A stretch of DNA of 64,000 nucleotides from Flavobacteriales bacterium (GCA_020635355.1 JACJZW010000001.1:372001-436000); one strand, 5' to 3'. Shown: positions 1-9,352, counted from the first letter of the stretch. Translations and numbers: made by a program. The notes: a model not told the origin generated them from the sequence alone.

Positions 1-1508
1 AAAATGCCGTAGCTCAACGATCCCTCGTACTCCAGTTGCTTACCATTTTTCCAATCCTTGGTAAATGTGCCACCCAACTTATGCCGATACCCGTCCACGG
101 TGTTTATGCTGATTTGGGCCACTAAAGGATAGAAATACCACTTCACCCCTTTCTTGGTATTTTGATGCTGAATTCCGGTTAATACTATGCCCCAGATATT
201 CATGTGATTCTGAATGGAATCCTGCATTTCCAAATATTCCACCGATTCGTGAAAAGTCTTGATACTATCTTGGGTATGAACGAATTGCGCTTCCAGTTTT
301 TTCAGTCCGATGGGTCTGAGATTGGCCCAATAGTCCTCTTCCCGTTTGTAACTATCCGGATCAAAGATGATGTCGCCACTGCGCATAAACTTTTTCGACA
401 CCGTCACATTGGGTTGAAATTGATCAAAATACACCGTGGTGTGTCCAAACGCCGTGCGGTTCTTGGGCAACGCTGCATCATAATAAAATTCTTGTCGTTG
501 GATATAGGAATACCTCCCCGTGGAATCAAAACCGTAATCCTGCACCATTTGGAACCGATCGAAGAAATGGAGTTTGACGCGCTTAAATTCCAAATCCAGG
601 GCATGAACGGTGAACGATTCATCCCGAATATATAGCTCTCCTTCAACGGTGTTCATCGGGGATTTTGGGATGACCTTTATCCGATAGATCATCACACCAT
701 CCTCCCGAAACGACTCCAACAGCCGGAAAGCATATTTGTCCATGGCGTGCTTACCCACCGGTGAAAGAATGGGCGTAGGTGCCAGTTTGGGCACTTCCAA
801 TTGATCGGTATGAATGTTTAAATCACCATCTACAATCCGGGTGAAATACAGAAAGGGGTTCGTAATCTCCACACTTTCCCGACCCTTTTCATCCACCGAG
901 ACACTGAAGGACACCGTTTGTTGCCGTTGTTCGGCATTGTCCCTAAAGGCATGTTTAATTTCCTTGAATTGATTTGGACGCTGGAAATAGACATCACTGA
1001 TCGATTCAATCAGATTGACATTTCTACGTGTCGTGAGGTCTGGCGTGGTGGTATCCGGGTGTTCCAAATCTTCCATTTCAAGCGAAGCCTTGAGGTACAT
1101 GGACTCCTGATAGGTTTCCAACCCCTTGTTATAGGATTTCGTAGTGGCCATTACTTTACGGATAATGGCATACGCCGGATCTTCCCGATCCTTATCCACT
1201 ACAACGGTTTGGAGCACTTCCTCAGACTCGGTCATTCGTATATCCAGGCGGATTTCTCCCCGAACCTGAACCACCTTCTCGATGGGCTGATACCCCAATG
1301 ACTCAAATACCAACGTATGCTGCCCCTCCGCGAGGTGAGCGATATAAAATCCCTTCACGTTGGATACAACCCCATACGATCCGCCTTTAACGTGCACCGT
1401 AGCATATGAGATGGGGCCCTTGGCATCGGTAATATAGCCTTCCACCGTTTGGGACGACGCCCAGCTAGTTCCCAACAGCGAGAATAAAATAAGGAGGTAG
1501 CGGTTCAT
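1..1508 (-). CDS. DUF5686 protein with carboxypeptidase-like regulatory domain, partial (3' end outside window)
   Basis: The ATG at 1508 opens a frame that stays open to the left edge, giving at least 502 residues. Residues 1-20 are a signal peptide (MNRYLLILFSLLGTSWASSQ) followed by a carboxypeptidase-regulatory-like beta-sandwich (about 21-95: TVEGYITDAKGPISYATVHV). Then comes the DPAYAIIRKVM motif that starts DUF5686 regions. In this family the small N-terminal domain precedes a long region thought to sit in the outer membrane; its function is unknown. The gene is divergent from the MscS gene at 1646. The C-terminal part cannot be judged. Family assignment is fairly sure; role is not. Confidence 0.82.
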   Translation of the reverse strand, partial: MNRYLLILFSLLGTSWASSQTVEGYITDAKGPISYATVHVKGGSYGVVSNVKGFYIAHLAEGQHTLVFESLGYQPIEKVVQVRGEIRLDIRMTESEEVLQTVVVDKDREDPAYAIIRKVMATTKSYNKGLETYQESMYLKASLEMEDLEHPDTTTPDLTTRRNVNLIESISDVYFQRPNQFKEIKHAFRDNAEQRQQTVSFSVSVDEKGRESVEITNPFLYFTRIVDGDLNIHTDQLEVPKLAPTPILSPVGKHAMDKYAFRLLESFREDGVMIYRIKVIPKSPMNTVEGELYIRDESFTVHALDLEFKRVKLHFFDRFQMVQDYGFDSTGRYSYIQRQEFYYDAALPKNRTAFGHTTVYFDQFQPNVTVSKKFMRSGDIIFDPDSYKREEDYWANLRPIGLKKLEAQFVHTQDSIKTFHESVEYLEMQDSIQNHMNIWGIVLTGIQHQNTKKGVKWYFYPLVAQISINTVDGYRHKLGGTFTKDWKNGKQLEYEGSLSYGI

Positions 1509-1645
1509 GGTTCAATGTTACACTAACCGCTGAAGATGCTCATCTACGCTCAACGAAAAAGCCCATACGTTGGACAAACGATTCCATAACATAGGTTAAT
1601 TCCAAGATTTGGCTAGGTTTGTTTAACCACTTAACTAAAACAGAT

Positions 1646-2455
1646 ATGGATACCGAAAAAATTATTTCACAGCTCATTGAGATGAGTGTGAATTATGGCC
1701 CAAAACTTCTGGGAGCCATAGCGGTTCTGGTCATCGGAACCTGGGTGATCAAGTTCCTGGTCAAGGCTATGGGTAAGATGCTGAAAAAATCCGGCATCGA
1801 CGATTCTCTTGCCTCCTTTCTGCGCACCATGGCGCACACCCTCATGCGTGTTCTGTTGGTGCTGAGCGTCCTAAGTATGCTGGGCATCGAAATGACGTCA
1901 TTTATCGCCATCCTGGGCGCAGCCGGACTGGCCGTGGGTATGGCCCTGAGTGGTACCCTTCAAAACTTCGCCGGAGGGGTGATCATTCTCATATTCAAAC
2001 CTTACAAGGTGGGTGATGTGATCGAGGCAAATGGATATAAGGGAGTGGTTCAGGCCATCCAAATCTTTAACACCATTCTTAAAACGCCAGCCAATCAAAC
2101 CGTGATTATTCCGAACGGTGAAATGTCGACCTCCTCCATGGTAAATAATACAATGGGTTCCGATATGTGTGTGGAATGGGTGTTTTCGATCAGTTATGGC
2201 GATTCATTTCCCAAGGCTAAAGAGGTGATTTTGAATCATCTTCGCTCGGATTCCCGTGTGCAACAGGACCGACCACCCTTCGTAGCCTTATTAGCCATGG
2301 CCGATAGCTCCATTAACATTGTCACCCGCGCCTGGGTGAATCAGGATGATTACTGGGGAGTGTTTTTCGATATGAATGAACGCATTTACACCTCCTTCCC
2401 TCAAAACGGATTATCCATTCCTTTTCCTCAAATGGATGTTCACGTTCATAATTGA
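1646..2455 (+). CDS. Small mechanosensitive channel, MscS family (copy 1)
   Basis: 269 residues from the ATG at 1646; the frame is open upstream to a TTG at 1619 but the ATG gives a normal N-terminus. Three hydrophobic segments (about 20-42, 61-80, 82-110) lead into the MscS pore signature GAAGLAVGMALSGTLQNFAG and the beta-domain sequence FKPYKVGDVIEANGYKG, then the cytoplasmic cage domain with VIIPNGEMSTSSMVNN. This is the minimal three-helix MscS form, expected in the inner membrane as an osmotic safety valve. A close paralogue lies 425 bp downstream in the same orientation. Confidence 0.93.
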   Translation: MDTEKIISQLIEMSVNYGPKLLGAIAVLVIGTWVIKFLVKAMGKMLKKSGIDDSLASFLRTMAHTLMRVLLVLSVLSMLGIEMTSFIAILGAAGLAVGMALSGTLQNFAGGVIILIFKPYKVGDVIEANGYKGVVQAIQIFNTILKTPANQTVIIPNGEMSTSSMVNNTMGSDMCVEWVFSISYGDSFPKAKEVILNHLRSDSRVQQDRPPFVALLAMADSSINIVTRAWVNQDDYWGVFFDMNERIYTSFPQNGLSIPFPQMDVHVHN

Positions 2456-2880
2456 GATGCGGGATTCGGGATTCGGGATGCGGGATTCGGGATTCGGGAT
2501 TTTTAATGATTGATTGTTGATGTTGAATGTCTAATCGAGGACAAAAATGTTTTTGCACTTTGATCTTTGAGTTTTGATCTTCCTTAGTTTAAACGCAAAG
2601 CCTCTCAACAAATTCGGGATTCGGGTTTCGGGATTCGGGATGTTGGATGACTGATTATTGATGTTGGATGTCGAATCGGTAACAATAATGTTTTTGCACT
2701 TTGATCTTTGAGTTTTGATCTTCCTTGGTTTAAACGCAAAGCCTCTCAACGAATTTGGGATGTTGGATTTGAGTTGCCGTATTGAGATCATAGATCTTTT
2801 TGCACCTTGATCTTTGCACGTTGAGTTTTAATGGTCAATTCGCAATTCAACTTCCTATTCCATAGGTTTGCACCCGATAT
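2456..2880. repeat. Repeat-filled intergenic gap: GGGATTC heptamers and a 141-bp tandem duplication
   Basis: The gap between the two MscS genes has no credible gene. It starts with a GGGATTC heptamer tract (about 2458-2502). A segment containing TTTTGCACTTTGATC and TTTAAACGCAAAGCCTCTC then occurs twice with a period of about 141 bp (for instance 2551 and 2692), each copy followed by a short GGGATTC-like stretch. The copies differ by several substitutions, so the duplication is not recent. The same heptamer and the 'TTTGCACTTTGAT' phrase recur at 14341-14715. Confidence 0.85.
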
Positions 2881-3708
2881 ATGACACTTGACACAGAACT
2901 TATTCTTACCAAAGGCGCGGAAATCATTCTTGAATTCGGGCCAAAATTAATTTCCGCCATTCTGGTTCTCATTGTAGGATTATGGGTGGTCAAATTACTC
3001 GTAAAGGGCTTTAACCGGTTGATGGAAAAATCGTCTCTGGATGATTCCCTCAAGCCATTTTTACGTTCCTTGGTCCGGACCATTCTGCGTATCCTCCTCG
3101 TTCTTACAGCACTGAGTACGCTTGGGGTGGAAATGACGTCGTTCGTAGCCATTTTAGGTGCCGCAGGTTTGGCCGTTGGTATGGCCCTAAGTGGCACCCT
3201 TCAGAATTTTGCCGGAGGAGTGATCATCTTGATTTTTAAACCATTCAAGGTGGGCGACTTCATTGAAGCACAGGGATATTCCGGAACGGTTAACTCCATT
3301 CAAATTTTCAATACCGTTCTCAAAACACCGGACAATAAAACCATCATCATTCCCAACGGTGGCTTATCAACAGGATCAATGATCAATTATAATGAGGAGG
3401 CTACCCGACGAGTAGATTGGGTTTTTGGCATTGCCTACGGCGATGACTATGATCGAGCCGAATCCGTGATTCGCGATATGATGATGCGGGATGATCGTGT
3501 TCTCAAGGATCCGGAGGTGTTTATCGCGCTGAAGGAACTGGCCGATAGCTCTGTGAATCTTGTAGTACGAGCCTGGGTAAACACACCTGATTATTGGGGC
3601 GTATTCTTCGATACAAACCAACAGGTGTACAAAGAATTCCCAAAACACGGCTTGAACATTCCATTTCCACAAGTGGATGTTCACATGCACCAGAACAGCG
3701 GGAACTAA
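2881..3708 (+). CDS. Small mechanosensitive channel, MscS family (copy 2)
   Basis: 275 residues from the ATG at 2881. It aligns with the copy at 1646 along its whole length: same three hydrophobic helices, same pore signature (GAAGLAVGMALSGTLQNFAG), same FKPFKVGDFIEAQGYSG beta-domain start and the ending IPFPQVDVHMH. The strongest identity is in the pore helix and beta domain; the cage domain has drifted. It is probably an inner-membrane tension-gated channel. It could form its own heptamers or, as an inference only, mix with the upstream paralogue. Confidence 0.93.
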   Translation: MTLDTELILTKGAEIILEFGPKLISAILVLIVGLWVVKLLVKGFNRLMEKSSLDDSLKPFLRSLVRTILRILLVLTALSTLGVEMTSFVAILGAAGLAVGMALSGTLQNFAGGVIILIFKPFKVGDFIEAQGYSGTVNSIQIFNTVLKTPDNKTIIIPNGGLSTGSMINYNEEATRRVDWVFGIAYGDDYDRAESVIRDMMMRDDRVLKDPEVFIALKELADSSVNLVVRAWVNTPDYWGVFFDTNQQVYKEFPKHGLNIPFPQVDVHMHQNSGN

Positions 3709-4253
3709 AGTCCTGCAAGCTCATACCCAATACCCAGTCGTATCATATTTTCACCCACACCATAGGTTCCGGTAGCAAACCAATACTTATGGAAAATGTA
3801 GTTCGCAGAAAAGGCCAATTGGATAAAACCAGTTTTGTACTCTTCACGGGGTTTTACAGCATTGAGTAGAAACGGATTATCGCTTTGAACCAACCATTCC
3901 TGGTGCACCCATCCACCCGCCAACGAAAAGGATGGATACCAGCGCGCCCCCTTCTTGTAACCTGAGTACCTCAACACCATTCCATAACCGCCCTCATTCC
4001 GAATTTGCTTGTATTTTCCCTCACCGGGCCACTCATTCACGATTCGATCCCGGTTAATAAAGCCCAGAAAACCAATATTCATTCGCTGACCGTAAGTGGC
4101 TTCCATCCATACATGAGGCAGATATTGTTGTTGGGCTCGTTTTTGATAAAAGTCATACCCCAACGACGTTCTCAACTCGATGACCTGGGCTCGAGAGTCA
4201 TTGCCGCAGGAAGTCATGAGGATGATAAGGACAAGTGATCTAACTGCCATCAT
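3705..4253 (-). CDS. Small secreted or outer-membrane protein, unknown function
   Basis: 182 residues. The N-terminus is a signal peptide with two possible processing modes: a lipobox-like LMTSC near residue 16, or a signal peptidase I site after SRAQ near residue 23. The rest is rich in alternating hydrophobic and aromatic residues (LRTSLGYDFY, YGMVLRYSGY, FIQLAFSANYIF, MIRLGIGYELAGL), as in a small outer-membrane beta-barrel. Its ATG overlaps the stop of the upstream gene as TAATG, so the two are translationally coupled. Its 3' end overlaps the MscS gene end by four bases, convergently. I do not recognise the family. Confidence 0.72.
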   Translation of the reverse strand: MMAVRSLVLIILMTSCGNDSRAQVIELRTSLGYDFYQKRAQQQYLPHVWMEATYGQRMNIGFLGFINRDRIVNEWPGEGKYKQIRNEGGYGMVLRYSGYKKGARWYPSFSLAGGWVHQEWLVQSDNPFLLNAVKPREEYKTGFIQLAFSANYIFHKYWFATGTYGVGENMIRLGIGYELAGL

Positions 4254-4774
4254 TATTCCTCCGGATTGAAGTTTAGTCCATAGCCTTCAGGAATTTCAGG
4301 TACCACTAACACATATTTAAACGAGAACCCTGTTATTCCTGTGCCGAAACATCCAGTAAAGGACTCAAGTCGAGATCCAATCATGATTTCCTCAAGTTTG
4401 TGATTCACGAACACCCGATATTCCAGGTGGGCGTCATTCACTTCGTTAACCCCACCAAAATCTGCCATTATTACATCCTCTGTGGTCCAATCAACATCTG
4501 AAAAATAGCCGGAAATGAGCTTGAAGTTGGATAAACTATTGGTGTCCTTGATTACAAAGCCATTGAGTTTGTCATGAGTGAGCTGTCCGCTACTGAAGAG
4601 GCGGGTTGCAATATCTGTATAAGTCAATTCATTGGTGCCAATAATGCGAGTATTGAGCAAATCGTACCCTTGAGGTGTCTCAAAACGGGTACTGAAATCC
4701 CTCTTGACTTCCAGACAACAGGACGAAAATATAAACACACTGATAACTAATACGAAAGACAACAACCTGTTCAT
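4253..4774 (-). CDS. Predicted lipoprotein, unknown function
   Basis: 173 residues from the ATG at 4774; two codons upstream there is only a TTG. The N-terminus MNRLLSFVLVISVFIFSSCC is a lipoprotein signal with lipobox FSSC, so the mature protein should be lipid-anchored in the cell envelope. The remainder has no motif I recognise; it contains a Gly/Phe-rich stretch (ESFTGCFGTGITGFSFKYV) and ends YGLNFNPEE. It is the first gene of a two-gene unit with the downstream barrel-like protein (TAATG overlap). Confidence 0.72.
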   Translation of the reverse strand: MNRLLSFVLVISVFIFSSCCLEVKRDFSTRFETPQGYDLLNTRIIGTNELTYTDIATRLFSSGQLTHDKLNGFVIKDTNSLSNFKLISGYFSDVDWTTEDVIMADFGGVNEVNDAHLEYRVFVNHKLEEIMIGSRLESFTGCFGTGITGFSFKYVLVVPEIPEGYGLNFNPEE

Positions 4775-4836
4775 GTACAACCCAAAGTTATTCTGGTTGA
4801 TGGAATGTTGCTGCCGTATCCATCAAAATGACAAAA

Positions 4837-5493
4837 TCAGGATTTCTTTAGCGCGCCGTCCTTCATTTCAATGACCCGATCAGCTGCTTCTGCCAGCGTT
4901 TGATTGTGGGTAACGATGATAAACGTTTGATTAAATTCATCGCGCAGCTGAAAAAAGAGGTCGTGAAGTTCGGAGGCATTTTCCGTATCCAGATTTCCTG
5001 AGGGCTCATCCGCCAATACCACCTTTGGTTCGTTCATGAGTGCCCTGGCTACCGCAACACGCTGTTGCTCTCCTCCACTCATGGCAGCCGGTTTATGCTG
5101 TTGCCGATGACCCAAATTCAAAAATTCCAATAGTTCCTTCGCTCTCGCTTCAGCCTTTCGACGGGATGTTCCGGCGATAAAGGCCGGCATGCACACATTC
5201 TCCAGGGCCGTAAACTCCGGCAATAAATGATGGAACTGAAAAATGAAGCCAATATTTCGATTTCGAAACGTAGACAAATCCCTGGAATTCAGTTTAAACA
5301 AATCCACATCGTCATACATCACCTGTCCGGCATCCGGCTTGTCCAACGTTCCGATAATTTGCAACAACGTTGTTTTACCGGCACCAGAAGCTCCAACAAT
5401 ACTTACTATTTCACCATCGGAAATGGTGAGATCCACTCCCTTCAAGACCTCTACACGGCCATACGACTTCTGTATTCCGGCAACTTTTATCAT
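4837..5493 (-). CDS. lolD: ABC transporter ATP-binding protein, LolD family
   Basis: 218 residues, full length for a LolD/MacB-type ATPase. Visible motifs: Walker A GASGAGKTT (about 34-42), Q-loop region GFIFQFHHLLPEF, signature SGGEQQRVAVARAL, Walker B VVLADEPSGNLD and the H-loop VTHN. LolD powers release of lipoproteins from the inner membrane by LolC/E-type permeases. It is last in the queD-folE-M1 peptidase line and starts three bases after the M1 gene stops. No cognate permease is next to it. The LolD call rests on overall resemblance (FQFHHLLPEFTALENV); a related FtsE/MacB-type ATPase cannot be excluded. Confidence 0.85.
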   Translation of the reverse strand: MIKVAGIQKSYGRVEVLKGVDLTISDGEIVSIVGASGAGKTTLLQIIGTLDKPDAGQVMYDDVDLFKLNSRDLSTFRNRNIGFIFQFHHLLPEFTALENVCMPAFIAGTSRRKAEARAKELLEFLNLGHRQQHKPAAMSGGEQQRVAVARALMNEPKVVLADEPSGNLDTENASELHDLFFQLRDEFNQTFIIVTHNQTLAEAADRVIEMKDGALKKS

Positions 5494-5496
5494 GAA

Positions 5497-8400
5497 TCAG
5501 AAGGTTCGGTTTATCCCGACAACATATCGGTACGCCACGTAATTAGACTGCTCTTCTGGGATTCGATTGAGGAAGAACGGCATATCAAATCGAAGGTTCA
5601 TAGGCGTATAGCCTCCTACACGAAACATATCTAAAGATACAACCGCACCAATTCCAGCATCCATTCGCAAGCCACTCCACTGATTGTCGCTGTTGCCCAA
5701 TATACCCGCATCCGCAAAGGCATATGGATGAATTTTCGGCCCGTTACGCAGCCATCGTGGCACCTTGAACTGCAGGTATCGGCCAAAATCCAATTCAGCG
5801 CTGAACGATGTGCCACGCGTTCCGCTGTAAATGGTAAACGTATCGTTGTCCTGAACATTGGTAATGGCCACTCCGGAATATCCACGGATATTGAGTCCGC
5901 CACCCTGTTGGAAGTGTGCCCCATCCCGATTGTGTTGGATGGGTTTATCTACAAATCCGTACGAACGGACATACATATTATCCATCAAATCCGATGTGTT
6001 TGCACCACCCAGTAACAACATAGACTCCGGAGCGATTGAAACACCACTCATCCATTGACCAAACCAGCGTAAATGCAATCCAGCCTTATGCAGATTGCGA
6101 TTGAATTTCCATTCAGCACTTCCCGCTGCGTAGGCGTAGTCCGACTGCAACGAAGTGGAGTATGTACGCAAGTTCCAGGATCCGTTGCCATTCATGGTCT
6201 TAATGTACCGCAAGAAACTGAGTTCAATGCGTGTTTCCCATAAACCCGATTTATTGGCGAATTCCGGATACACCAGGTATTCAGCATTCCGGCGTTGTCT
6301 GGCAGAGGTATGTAAACTCAGGTAACCTTTTCCGGCTTCTCGGGTCAGACCAACGGAATTATACGTCCAACCGTCCAAATACCTACTGTCCAGTGTTAAC
6401 CGATTATAGCTTTTGAATTTCTTGCTGTATTGCACACTGTAGGACACCAGATCAGGGTTGGACGGATCGGCGTTGGGTTTTGAACCGATGCCGGTATTGT
6501 ACCACACCCCCAGGTTGAACAGGTGATCGGTATTATAAAAGTTACCGGCTAAGCGGGCACCTGCCTTTATTCCATCTACATCATTGTACCAAATAGATGG
6601 CCCATAATTCATCACATATGTGCGAAAGGAGGATGGCGAATACTTCCCAACGTTAAATCGCCATTCAATCGGCATTTTCTTGGAGTTATTCAGTCGATTG
6701 ATGTCGGCCATACGACCGCTTGGGTCTATCTCCACATTCTTGATTCCACCGGGAATCGCAACAATCATGGAGTACTCAGGCTTTATCAGGTCCCAACCAA
6801 TCCAGTTGGGCAGCACCGCTGCTGTTGTTTGTTTTTTGAAATAGGAATTGGGGATGTAATACTCGTGGACACTGCCATCTTTGGCGGTAACCCGAACATC
6901 TAACGGCATGGAAGCACCCTTTCTATGCAAGGTGATTTCATACTGATTACCTTTTAGATGTTTGACCTGACCCACTTTATAGTCAATGGTTGTAGTGCCT
7001 TCGATCCATTGGTCAAAAAACTGATTGAGATCCACACCGGTATAATCAATGATAGATGATCTGAAATCCTCCCAATAAGGATGACAGAATTTCCATTGAT
7101 CGAAATAATGTTTGAAGGCATCTGAAAACAACTTATCTCCCAAAATGTACTCAAGTTGATAGAGCATTGTAGCTGTTTTATAATAGACTTGACCGTATCC
7201 TCCGCCGTGTCGAACAGCCGAATTAAAATAGTCTGAATGAATGTTCAAACTGGCGGTGTTATCGTGTATAGCGTGGTTGATGTATCCGTTGTACACCACT
7301 CCATCGTCTGTTCCATTGGGTAGCCCTTGAACCGACATAATTTTCTTTAACGACAGTGCGGTCAAAAATTGAGTAAATCCTTCGTCAAGTGAGGCGCGGT
7401 AGGTTTCGTTGTTTCCAACCATTCCAAAGAACCAGTTGTGTCCCACTTCATGGGCAATCACATAGCGATGTCCTGGCCAATTGCCGCTGTTGAGGGTTAA
7501 CATGGGATACTCCATACCATCACGGGCATCGGCAGCAATCATCTTCGGATAGCCAAACATGCCCACATCTTCACTGTAGGTCCGAACCACATCGGCTACA
7601 AACTGAGCCGTTGGCTGCCAGTTGTGGGCGTGTTCTTCCTGAGCCAGCGCAATGCATCGGATTCCGTTCCATACCACTTCTCCAATGCGGTAAGTGGGAT
7701 CGGCTGTAAAGGCAAAATCATGCACATTTACGGCCTTGAAATGCCAGGATTTACGGGTTCCGTCTCGCGGAACAGGGTTGGTATAAACGTCTCGTGATGT
7801 TTTGTAGTTGGAAATATCCAGTCGCTGTCTGAGATCTCCCGGGTACACCTCCGACTCATTTTGTAACTCCCCGGTTGCTTCCACAATGTATTCTGACGGA
7901 AAGTTCAACGTGACATCGTACACGCCGTAATCACCATAGAATTCTTTGCCCAAGTGCTGATCGGTGGTCCAACCAAATTTTCGATCGAATACCGCGATGC
8001 GAGGATACCAATGCACACCATCTAGGTGTAAAAATTCCCGATCATCGGTACCGCCATGCCGGAATGATTTCATCCGCCTGCGAATGTTGCCCGCATCGTC
8101 CTTGTCCCAATACGTCCAGAATTCAATTTGAATCTCCATACCGGAGTTGGGCTTCAGCGGCTCCTTCAAATCCACAATTAAAATCGTATTGTCTATGGTC
8201 CATGCATTGGATTCACCGTTGATACTCACACTCTGAATGGACGTTCCCAGACCCTTGGCTTCATGTTCACCATAAACGCTTTTCTCTTTATCGTTCTTCC
8301 GCATATCCGAGAGATACGAATTAGGCGTGAAAGCATTTTGATAGAGATGGAAGTAGAGTTGGGTAATCTCCTTTGGTGAGTTATTCCAATAGATCAGCTT

Positions 8401-8667
8401 CTCTTTTCCCTGAATACTTTCATCATTGTCATTTACGGCTGCAGTAATGGTGTAATGGACATCCTGTTGCCAGTAGGATGGAAAAGGTTTACGATTCCCC
8501 CAATAGTAGGCGTTTGAGGAACTTTGGTAGGCCTGTAAATCCGGTGAGGGCTGGACAGGTGCTCCGAATGATGTTCCGGCAGAGAAGGTTATGAGGCTGA
8601 ATAAAATGAGGACTACTGCTGGGCGAAAAATCAGCATGGTGTGGAATCGGGAAACGAATTGTCGCAT
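5497..8667 (-). CDS. M1-family metallopeptidase fused to a C-terminal outer-membrane-barrel-like domain
   Basis: About 1056 residues from the ATG at 8667; the frame extends to 8766 but that would overlap folE, and an ATG at 8637 is also possible. A signal peptide (LILFSLITFSAGTSFGAP) is followed by an M1 N-terminal beta domain, the exopeptidase-like motif DGMEYPMLTL and the zinc site HEVGHNW (about 404-410) with the distal Glu in SLDEGFTQF. After about residue 690 the sequence becomes barrel-like, with GGGLNIRGYSG resembling the RGY/RGF motif of Omp85-type barrels, and it ends in a terminal Phe (INRTF). A surface or periplasmic aminopeptidase anchored by its own barrel is inferred. Confidence 0.88.
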   Translation of the reverse strand: MRQFVSRFHTMLIFRPAVVLILFSLITFSAGTSFGAPVQPSPDLQAYQSSSNAYYWGNRKPFPSYWQQDVHYTITAAVNDNDESIQGKEKLIYWNNSPKEITQLYFHLYQNAFTPNSYLSDMRKNDKEKSVYGEHEAKGLGTSIQSVSINGESNAWTIDNTILIVDLKEPLKPNSGMEIQIEFWTYWDKDDAGNIRRRMKSFRHGGTDDREFLHLDGVHWYPRIAVFDRKFGWTTDQHLGKEFYGDYGVYDVTLNFPSEYIVEATGELQNESEVYPGDLRQRLDISNYKTSRDVYTNPVPRDGTRKSWHFKAVNVHDFAFTADPTYRIGEVVWNGIRCIALAQEEHAHNWQPTAQFVADVVRTYSEDVGMFGYPKMIAADARDGMEYPMLTLNSGNWPGHRYVIAHEVGHNWFFGMVGNNETYRASLDEGFTQFLTALSLKKIMSVQGLPNGTDDGVVYNGYINHAIHDNTASLNIHSDYFNSAVRHGGGYGQVYYKTATMLYQLEYILGDKLFSDAFKHYFDQWKFCHPYWEDFRSSIIDYTGVDLNQFFDQWIEGTTTIDYKVGQVKHLKGNQYEITLHRKGASMPLDVRVTAKDGSVHEYYIPNSYFKKQTTAAVLPNWIGWDLIKPEYSMIVAIPGGIKNVEIDPSGRMADINRLNNSKKMPIEWRFNVGKYSPSSFRTYVMNYGPSIWYNDVDGIKAGARLAGNFYNTDHLFNLGVWYNTGIGSKPNADPSNPDLVSYSVQYSKKFKSYNRLTLDSRYLDGWTYNSVGLTREAGKGYLSLHTSARQRRNAEYLVYPEFANKSGLWETRIELSFLRYIKTMNGNGSWNLRTYSTSLQSDYAYAAGSAEWKFNRNLHKAGLHLRWFGQWMSGVSIAPESMLLLGGANTSDLMDNMYVRSYGFVDKPIQHNRDGAHFQQGGGLNIRGYSGVAITNVQDNDTFTIYSGTRGTSFSAELDFGRYLQFKVPRWLRNGPKIHPYAFADAGILGNSDNQWSGLRMDAGIGAVVSLDMFRVGGYTPMNLRFDMPFFLNRIPEEQSNYVAYRYVVGINRTF

Positions 8668-8722
8668 AGGTATGGTGAGAGCGACAAAGATTATAAAAAT
8701 GAGCGGTTTAAGAAATCGGCTG

Positions 8723-9343
8723 TTAGTAGCCGATGTATCGCAAAAATTCCAACCGGGTGGCTTCATTTTGGAATTGGCCTCCGAGGTCGGCCGTAACCGT
8801 GGATGAGTTCACGTCTTCCACTCCTCGCGCAGCCACACACATGTGTGCCGCATCGATTACTACGGCAACATCTTCCGTTTTGAGCGTCTTGCGCAGTTCA
8901 GCTGCGATTTGTCGGGTGAGGCGCTCCTGAACCTGAGGTCGTCGACAGAAATACCGAACAATCCGATTGATCTTGGATAATCCAATCACCTCACCATTGG
9001 AAATGTAGGCCACGTGGGCTTTTCCGTAAATGGGTACCAAATGATGCTCACAGGTTGAGAACACGGCGATCTCCTTTTCAACCAGCATTTGGCTGTATTG
9101 GTATTTATTCTCAAATAAGGTGACTCGCGGCTTGTTATCCGGATTCAACCCACTGAACAATTCCTGGACGTACATTTTCGCTACCCGATGTGGTGTTCTT
9201 GCGAGGCTGTCGTCCTTGAGATCCATGCCCAGAATGTCCAAAATGCTGCGAACATGGGTTTCAATCTTCTCGATCTTTTCCTGATCACTCAGTTCAAACG
9301 CATCCGGACGAATGGGGGTATTTATATCATCTGATCGGGTCAT
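8723..9343 (-). CDS. folE: GTP cyclohydrolase I
   Basis: 206 residues. GTP cyclohydrolase I converts GTP to 7,8-dihydroneopterin triphosphate, feeding folate and queuosine synthesis. Key motifs are present: the zinc-site sequence FSTCEHHLVPIYGKAHVAYI, the substrate-binding SKINRIVRYFCRRPQVQERL and the C-terminal HMCVAARGVED with the second zinc Cys. It begins nine bases after queD ends, so QueD's substrate supplier and QueD are co-transcribed. It is followed by the M1 peptidase gene. Confidence 0.97.
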   Translation of the reverse strand: MTRSDDINTPIRPDAFELSDQEKIEKIETHVRSILDILGMDLKDDSLARTPHRVAKMYVQELFSGLNPDNKPRVTLFENKYQYSQMLVEKEIAVFSTCEHHLVPIYGKAHVAYISNGEVIGLSKINRIVRYFCRRPQVQERLTRQIAAELRKTLKTEDVAVVIDAAHMCVAARGVEDVNSSTVTADLGGQFQNEATRLEFLRYIGY

Positions 9344-9352
9344 GTGCTTTTA

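Noticed and set aside
2322..2791. Short minus-strand reading frames over the GGGATTC region (phrases like NPESRIPHPESRIPH)
   Set aside because: Translation of heptamer repeats; they overlap the end of an MscS gene and have no start context.
2458..2880. Possible CRISPR array
   Set aside because: Direct repeats of 7 bp and a two-copy 141-bp duplication lack uniform 25-40 bp repeats with unique spacers, and no cas gene is present.
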